Origin: Zoroaster sp. YZ-2022
Lineage: Eukaryota > Echinodermata > Asteroidea > Forcipulatida > Zoroasteridae
Assembly (NCBI GenBank): GCA_029582265.1
Contig: CM055828.1
Location: 29,094,618 to 29,158,617, forward strand
Length of the DNA: 64,000 nucleotides
Direction: 5' to 3'
The first letter of the stretch is position 1, and each line of letters begins with the position of its first letter. Made by a program: the position numbers and the translations under genes. A model generated the notes under the pieces. It was not told where the DNA came from, searched no databases, and saw nothing but the letters and a program-made list of their open reading frames with translations. This document shows positions 56,592 through 64,000 of this stretch, in pieces.

Positions 56592-56994
56592 TAAGGTCAC
56601 AAAAAAGTCCACGGTTTCTGGTCTCTGTGCGCATTGCTACAGACCTGTGCGATGGCATTTTTAGTTTTCTTTTTTGTTGTTGCTATGAAACGGTGTCCAA
56701 TTGCAGCAACATATTGCTGGATTGTTGGAATTCTGCCACGCTGTGTTTTAAACAACTTTTTCTCATAGGGGCATGAATGTTTGCCCGATTTGTGAGGCCT
56801 TGTTTAGCCCACCATATTTTGTGTATGGGAAATTTGGTCTGGTTCTAAAAACTGCGTACTATACATGTACATCTATCATGTATTTCACTAGTTGCCAAAA
56901 AACGATTAAAAAAATAAATAAATAAGTGCATCAATGCACCGATTTTGATGCTGACCTATGACCAGAAACCAGAGACTTTTTTTTTTTGGCCTAA
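56592..56994 (+). mobile_element. GGCC-poly(A) inverted-repeat element, copy C
   Basis: Left end GTTTCTGGTCTCTGTGCG, right end GACCAGAAACCAGAGAC followed by a T run and GGCCTA. It ends about 165 bp before the synaptotagmin exon acceptor. Confidence 0.75.
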
Positions 56995-57199
56995 GAAAAG
57001 AAAAAAACTATTTTGATTTTATTAGTAGCGAATGAAAATATACGGTACATGTCACTGTGAACTAACAAATCCAAGGCCTCATTTTAACACATTAGACGTT
57101 ACACTGTTAATAATTATTTACTGTTATTTATGTACTGTGCTTTTCTTCTTTTTGTTTTAGGTTGTGAAGTTGTGACCCGAGCCGTCCCAGAAAAAAACC

Positions 57200-57389
57200 A
57201 TGGATCAGGTCGGTCACTTCATATTGCGGAAGCTGATGGATGCCGAGGCAGTGCCGGCTCAGGACGCCCAAGCTCCTGAGACCATGGCAGGTACCAGTGC
57301 ACCCGGAGGGGTGACCGAGGCAGGGAAAGGCGGCACTGTACTTGATAACTTGGGGAACAAACTTATGGATGAACTGAATAAACTACCAC
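57200..57389 (+). CDS. syt1: Synaptotagmin-1-like, first coding exon (vesicle-luminal N-terminus)
   Basis: The exon begins at 57161 after acceptor TTTTGTTTTAG; its 39-bp 5'UTR leads to ATG at 57200. It encodes 63 residues plus one base: MDQVGHFILRKLMDAEAV, a Pro/Ala/Gly-rich luminal stretch, and NLGNKLMDELNKLP just before the membrane span. The donor is GTGAGT at 57390. Synaptotagmin 1 is the synaptic-vesicle Ca2+ sensor for neurotransmitter release. The identity rests mainly on the next exon, with which it is in phase. The gene runs off the right edge. Confidence 0.85.
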
Positions 57390-58542
57390 GTGAGTATACA
57401 TGTACATGTATCACTGGTACATGTGTGCATGTGTTGGGTGGTAGTTATTTTCCTTAACACAGGAAGAAACTCGGAGAGAATGATGAAAAGAAGGAAGAGG
57501 GAAAAAAAAACCGGAGAGGCAGGATTGGAAAGAGAAAAAAAATTTGGGTTGAGACGCAATGTTCAGAAGAGTAACCATGGTTACTGTATGGCACGTTAAT
57601 TCATACATGATTGAGTGCAGGTGGGACGAGAGATTCCTGTGTGAAATCAGGAGACACTTGGATGGGCAGGAAGGGAAGGAAAATTGAACAACTATTTTGA
57701 GAAATAGAACAGGATGAGGGGGAAAAAATCAGAAAAAGGATGTTTTAGAGTCAATGAAATAAGAGATTAGCGAAGGATATGAAGGTTTCTGTGTATTTTA
57801 AGATTGGCCTGTGGTTATTTGTATTGTCATCTTTTTAAAATAAGTAGGATTTGAAGCTTTGCATGGTGGAAAACAGGAAGAGGAAGTTTGCTATAGTACT
57901 GTGTAATATCACTGATGAATTGTGAATGTGTTGGTTCTGCAACATTTGTGTCAGTATACTCTGATCATCTTCAGGAGAGAGAACAAGAAAATCATTTCCT
58001 GATAAATTTCTTGAATTTTGTTTTCAGTTGAAATCCTAAATTTAGTTTCCCTTTAAAAAGAAAAGAAAAAAAATTACGAAATTGTTTTGCATCAACCACA
58101 TCAGACAGCCGTTAAAACTGGGTAGATATGTGATTGTCAATCAACATTAATCAATATTTAAAAAAAATAAAAATAATTATTGGGGTCACTGATTTAAATA
58201 CAAAGACAATACGCAGGTACGGGTAATCATCAAATCTGTGATAACATGTGTAGTGTTGTACAAACTCATTATTCACAGACCAGATGTGCTGGGCATAGTA
58301 AAATTGTGTTTTACATACAGTACTTAGGAAATAATAACATTTGTCAACTTTGTCAACTTAATTTACTCAATCAGTTAGTCCAGTTCTGGACAACAGAAAC
58401 AAAAAGAAGAAAGAAAATCCTCGTAATAATTTATTTTTTTTAAAACATGCAAAATCAGGAATGTACTCGAACACTTCTAGACCGGCGTGATTTCAACCGG
58501 CGTGATTTGTGTTTTTTATTTGAAATGTTTGGTTTGACTCAG
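57390..58542 (+). other. Synaptotagmin intron between the two coding exons
   Basis: AT-rich, with a 20-bp relic of the Penelope arm near 57857 (AAGCTTTGCATGGTGGAAAA). Nothing else was recognised. Confidence 0.6.
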
Positions 58543-58724
58543 TGCCAATGTGGGCCATCATCACGATCGCCATCGTTGCCGGTCTCTTGTTGCTGTGCTG
58601 CTGCGGCTGCATCTGCGTCAAGTGCTGCTGTAAGAAGAGAAAGAAGAAGGAAGGCAAGAAGGGACTGAAAGGTGCCGTGGACTTGAAGAGCGTTCAGATG
58701 CTAGGGGCTGCCTACAAAGAGAAG
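58543..58724 (+). CDS. syt1: Synaptotagmin-1-like, second coding exon (transmembrane anchor and linker)
   Basis: The acceptor is GTTTGACTCAG and the donor GTCAGT at 58725. It encodes [20 protein letters not shown] (membrane span), then a cysteine cluster [10 protein letters not shown] (the palmitoylated region in synaptotagmins) and a Lys-rich segment [14 protein letters not shown]. It ends [16 protein letters not shown], which resembles the linker before C2A in invertebrate synaptotagmin 1. No further synaptotagmin exon was found before 64000. The following intron holds the 20-bp satellite. Confidence 0.9.
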
Positions 58725-59172
58725 GTCAGTGTGAGGCTAGCTGGTAATCAGATCAATCACGTTCCCCCCCCCCCATACACACACAAAGAAAAAGAAATAC
58801 ACCAAACTATGTGTCAGTGCTTAGTTGCTTTCAATTCAGCACAAAGTGTAAGGGTGTGTTATTTATACTGTCTAGGGTCTGTGGAATGGTGGAGTCATTC
58901 TGTGGTTGCTCAGCCATGAAACAATTGTTTGATTTTTTTTTTTTTTTTTTTTTTTACCTTAAATTTGTGGAATTGCCTAGTTGGTAATCCGTCACTGTGT
59001 GTTCGCATTACAATAACAGACAAAATAGTTTGTGGCAGTGCTCCATCATGAAAAGAAATTTGTCCAATACAAAATATCAGTCTGAAGACAATAATCTGCT
59101 TTAATGCAGTTTTGCACACGTTTCACTTTTAATTTCCTCTTACTTATAGTTATTTTTTTTTTACATTAATCA

Positions 59173-59342
59173 GGGGTGTGCTTTGTCCAGATTTTTCTGG
59201 ATTTCCGGATTTTAGCAATAAATGAAAACAAAGCAAACGCTCAGAACTATAGATTTCACCCCAGCGCTGTTCACAACAGTGGTCCCAATACCCCTAGCAA
59301 AATTTACGTGGATTTGTCAAAACTGCCTAATCACACTCCTGA
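59173..59342. mobile_element. hAT-like MITE, 170 bp
   Basis: Ends CAGGGGTGTGCTTTGTCC and AATCACACTCCTG. The interior CCCCAGCGCTGTTCACAAC is an inverted relative of 10446-10647. Confidence 0.7.
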
Positions 59343-59437
59343 TTAAGAAAATACAAATAAAGAAAGGGGGTAATTTTCCTTTTTTTTAAATACAAATTAT
59401 AGCTACATGTAAATCGTTTTTTTGAAAACTTATTGTA

Positions 59438-62400
59438 CAGGCTATAACTGCAATATACAGGCTATAACTGCAATATACAGGCTATAACTGCAATATACAG
59501 GCTATAACTGCAATATACAGGCTATAACTGCAATATACAGGCTATAACTGCAATATACAGGCTATAACTGCAATATACAGGCTATAACTGCAATATACAG
59601 GCTATAACTGCAATATACAGGCTATAACTGCAATATACAGGCTGTAACTGCAATATACAGGCTATAACTGCAATATACAGGCTATAACTGCAATATACAG
59701 GCTATAACTGCAATATACAGGCTATAACTGCAATATACAGGCTATAACTGCAATATACAGGCTATAACTGCAATATACAGGCTATAACTGCAATATACAG
59801 TACAGGCTATAACAATATACAGGCTATAACTGCAATATACAGGCTATAACTGCAATATACAGGCTATAACTGCAATATACAGGCTATAACTGCAATATAC
59901 AGGCTATAACTGCAATATACAGGCTATAACTGCAATATACAGGCTATAACTGCAATATACAGGCTATAACTGCAATATACAGGCTATAACTGCAATATAC
60001 AGGCTATAACTGCAATATACAGGCTATAACTGCAATATACAGGCTATAACTGCAATATACAGGCTATAACTGCAATATACAGGCTATAACTGCAATATAC
60101 ATGTACAGGCTATAACTGCAATATACAGGCTATAACTGCAATATACAGGCTATAACTGCAATATACAGGCTATAACTGCAATATACAGGCTATAACTGCA
60201 ATATACAGGCTATAACTGCAATATACAGGCTATAACTGCAATATACAGGCTATAACTGCAATATACAGGCTATAACTGCAATATACAGGCTATAACTGCA
60301 ATATACAGGCTATAACTGCAATATACAGGCTATAACTGCAATATACAGGCTATAACTGCAATATACAGGCTATAACTGCAATATACAGGCTATAACTGCA
60401 ATATACAGGCTATAACTGCAATATACAGGCTATAACTGCAATATACAGGCTATAACTGCAATATACAGGCTATAACTGCAATATACAGGCTATAACTGCA
60501 ATATACAGGCTATAACTGCAATATACAGGCTATAACTGCAATATACAGGCTATAACTGCAATATACAGGCTATAACTGCAATATACAGGCTATAACTGCA
60601 ATATACAGGCTATAACTGCAATATACAGGCTATAACTGCAATATACAGGCTATAACTGCAATATACAGGCTATAACTGCAATATACAGGCTATAACTGCA
60701 ATATACAGGCTATAACTGCAATATACAGGCTATAACTGCAATATACAGGCTATAACTGCAATATACAGGCTATAACTGCAATATACAGGCTATAACTGCA
60801 ATATACAGGCTATAACTGCAATATACAGGCTATAACTGCAATATACAGGCTATAACTGCAATATACAGGCTATAACTGCAATGTACAGGCTATAACTGCA
60901 ATGTACAGGCTATAACTGCAATATACAGGCTATAACTGCAATATACAGGCTATAACTGCAATGTACAGGCTATAACTGCAATATACAGGCTATAACTGCA
61001 ATATACAGGCTATAACTGCAATATACAGGCTATAACTGCAATATACAGGCTATAACTGCAATATACAGGCTATAACTGCAATATACAGGCTATAACTGCA
61101 ATATACAGGCTATAACTGCAATATACAGGCTATAACTGCAATATACAGGCTATAACTGCAATATACAGGCTATAACTGCAATATACAGGCTATAACTGCA
61201 ATATACAGGCTATAACTGCAATATACAGGCTATAACTGCAATATACAGGCTATAACTGCAATATACAGGCTATAACTGCAATATACAGGCTATAACTGCA
61301 ATATACAGGCTATAACTGCAATATACAGGCTATAACTGCAATATACAGGCTATAACTGCAATATACAGGCTATAACTGCAATATACAGGCTATAACTGCA
61401 ATATACAGGCTATAACTGCAATATACAGGCTATAACTGCAATATACAGGCTATAACTGCAATATACAGGCTATAACTGCAATATACAGGCTATAACTGCA
61501 ATATACAGGCTATAACTGCAATGCAGGCTATAACACAGGCTATAACTGCAATATACAGGCTATAACTGCAATATACAGGCTATAACTGCAATATACAGGC
61601 TATAACTGCAATATACAGGCTATAACTGCAATATACAGGCTATAACTGCAATATACAGGCTATAACTGCAATATACAGGCTATAACTGCAATATACAGGC
61701 TATAACTGCAATATACAGGCTATAACTGCAATATACAGGCTATAACTGCAATATACAGGCTATAACTGCAATATACAGGCTATAACTGCAATATACAGGC
61801 TATAACTGCAATATACAGGCTATAACTGCAATATACAGGCTATAACTGCAATATACAGGCTATAACTGCAATATACAGGCTATAACTGCAATATACAGGC
61901 TATAACTGCAATATACAGGCTATAACTGCAATATACAGGCTATAACTGCAATATACAGGCTATAACTGCAATATACAGGCTATAACTGCAATATACAGGC
62001 TATAACTGCAATATACAGGCTATAACTGCAATATACAGGCTATAACTGCAATATACAGGCTATAACTGCAATATACAGGCTATAACTGCAATATACAGGC
62101 TATAACTGCAATATACAGGCTATAACTGCAATATACAGGCTATAACTGCAATATACAGGCTATAACTGCAATATACAGGCTATAACTGCAATATACAGGC
62201 TATAACTGCAATATACAGGCTATAACTGCAATATACAGGCTATAACTGCAATATACAGGCTATAACTGCAATATACAGGCTATAAATGCAATATACAGGC
62301 TATAACTGCAATATACAGGCTATAACTGCAATATACAGGCTATAACTGCAATATACAGGCTATAACTGCAATATACAGGCTATAACTGCAATATACAGGC

Positions 62401-63018
62401 TATAACTGCAATATACAGGCTATAACTGCAATATACAGGCTATAAATGCAATATACAGGCTATAACTGCAATATACAGGCTATAACTGCAATATACAGGC
62501 TATAACTGCAATATACAGGCTATAAATGCAATATACAGGCTATAACTGCAATATACAGGCTATAACTGCAATATACAGGCTATAACTGCAATATACAGGC
62601 TATAACTGCAATATACAGGCTATAACTGCAATATACAGGCTATAACTGCAATATACAGGCTATAACTGCAATATACAGGCTATAACTGCAATATACAGGC
62701 TATAACTGCAATATACAGGCTATAACTGCAATATACAGGCTATAACTGCAATATACAGGCTATAACTGCAATATACAGGCTATAACTGCAATATACAGGC
62801 TATAACTGCAATATACAGGCTATAACTGCAATATACAGGCTATAACTGCAATATACAGGCTATAACTGCAATATACAGGCTATAACTGCAATATACAGGC
62901 TATAAATGCAATATACAGGCTATAAATGCAATATACAGGCTATAAATGCAATATACAGGCTATAAATGCAATATACAGGCTATAAATGCAATATATACAG
63001 GCTATAAATGCAATATAC
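59438..63018. repeat. 20-bp satellite, about 179 copies
   Basis: The unit is CAGGCTATAACTGCAATATA, in perfect register for long stretches. Rare variants are GTACAGG units near 60880-60962, short indels near 59803, 60102 and 61523, and TATAAATGCA units at 62281, 62443, 62521 and in a terminal cluster 62900-63010. It lies in the synaptotagmin intron after the second coding exon. Confidence 0.98.
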
Positions 63019-63383
63019 ATGCCATAAAATAAGAAGGAACAGAAGAAGAAAAAAAAGACACTGCTTTACTGCCCCAATTGGTAGACCCATAACTCAATGA
63101 ACTTAGTTCGTGGCCTTTGCAGTTAATGTCAAAAGTTATCCAGATGGTTTACATGCATCTTCAGATAATATATTTGGGGTGGGGCAGGGTAGGGCGGGGC
63201 AAGCAGGGCGGGGCTGGAGCAAATCAGAAAATCTCAGCCAAGAGGAAAGAATTGACATTATTCATGCAAATTGCAACACTTTAGACACAAGGTTGATTAA
63301 TACACATCCAGAATGCACACACATTAGATCAAGAAGGCATGACGATTATAAAATATTGGTCATTCGTGATTGCACATGATAAC

Positions 63384-63520
63384 CTTTATTAAAGGGAAGG
63401 TACAACATTGTTGTACCAATGATGTACGTTCTCTTGAAGTATGCTGCGATCTCCCTTATGTTGACTTTAAAGGAAGGGTACACCTTTGGTATTTGCCCGA
63501 TTACTTGATGTGAAGTTGGT
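63384..63520. repeat. TTAAAGGGAAGGTACA terminus-like sequences
   Basis: ATTAAAGGGAAGGTACAACA at 63388 and TTTAAAGGAAGGGTACACC at 63468 resemble the start of the 81-bp minisatellite unit. They probably mark ends of a TTAA-type element. Confidence 0.5.
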
Positions 63521-63734
63521 GATGCTTCCGAACATCCTGAAAAATTATTCCGGCTGAATTTTTTAAAGCAAACATGAAATGTATTTTTAAAAATTTAAAT
63601 CTATCACAGCCATGATCCATTTTCCACACTAGAATGTGTACAAATCTGAATAAATTTGTTAATATCTTCTCATGTACTCGCTTCTTATCCTACTTATAAC
63701 TAGGCATGGATAAATTTACAGACATTTCACCAAT

Positions 63735-63995
63735 GGTGTACATTCCCTTGAAAATCAGGACTGAGATTTCTCCGTTTTTTCCCTGATTTCACGATTTTTT
63801 ACAATATGTCATAGCCACCAAAGAAAGAAAGAAGTAGCCTGTACTGTGTCCAAATCTCTTGTTATTTTGTTTGTGGGGATGTGGAGAGCCTGTAATCCTC
63901 CCAAATTAAATATCCAGGAGGTTCAGGGGGATTTGTCCTCTAGACCAAAGGGAGACTTTATACTTTTGTCAGCTCGTACCCCTGTAAAATTGATG
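63735..63995 (-). mobile_element. hAT-like CAGGGGTG element, inverted partial copy
   Basis: TCCAGGAGGTTCAGGGGGAT, GGATGTGGAGAGCC and GAAAGAAAGAAGTAGCCT are complements of parts of 8055-8340. It ends ACCCCTGTA near the window edge. Confidence 0.6.
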
Positions 63996-64000
63996 AGATA

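Noticed and set aside
59438..63018. CRISPR-like array
   Set aside because: There are no spacers: 20-bp units are directly adjacent and identical, in a eukaryotic intron.

Overview
This window looks like nuclear DNA of a marine invertebrate deuterostome, most probably an echinoderm. That assignment is inference, from intron-rich genes, abundant short inverted-repeat elements, tRNA-derived SINEs, a Penelope-like element and a THAP-domain transposon; no species marker was seen. There is no bacterial-style gene organisation. Almost all long open frames are translations of tandem repeats.

Two host genes are supported. On the minus strand, 39996 down to 6179, is a complete 13-exon ALDH16A1 (two-domain aldehyde dehydrogenase). 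All splice phases join into an 831-residue protein that keeps the four key active-site residues in its N-terminal domain. On the plus strand, starting at 57200, are the first two coding exons of a synaptotagmin-1-like gene (luminal segment, membrane anchor, cysteine cluster, basic linker). Its C2 domains lie beyond the right edge. The genes are divergent, with about 17 kb between their start codons.

The rest is layered repeats. 0-6 kb: inverted-repeat elements, a LINE remnant, a Penelope-like 3' fragment with target duplication, and a hAT-like element just after the ALDH16A1 stop. 6-40 kb: ALDH16A1 introns with many TTAA-flanked MITEs, several SINEs, a truncated LINE, a Kolobok-like THAP transposon inside a SINE, and minisatellites of 24, 46, 50, 63, 81, 87 and 114 bp. 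Intron 7 (11.4 kb) holds about 60 copies of a 63-bp satellite and a 5-kb element with 34-bp inverted repeats. 40-57 kb: a tandemly duplicated ALDH16A1 upstream region, a Penelope-like element with inverted terminal arms and a 13-bp target duplication, further MITEs, and a candidate synaptotagmin 5' exon. 57-64 kb: synaptotagmin exons, then about 179 copies of a 20-bp satellite in the next intron.

Three observations stand out. At least three tandem arrays are amplified from the ends of inverted-repeat transposons, and for the 63-bp satellite a single-unit copy of the parent element sits nearby. A palindromic Penelope-related element is inserted exactly on the exon 6 splice donor, and its 12-bp target duplication left two copies of the donor. 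The ALDH16A1 5' end including the start-codon region is tandemly duplicated, and part of exon 8 is copied in inverted orientation into intron 4.
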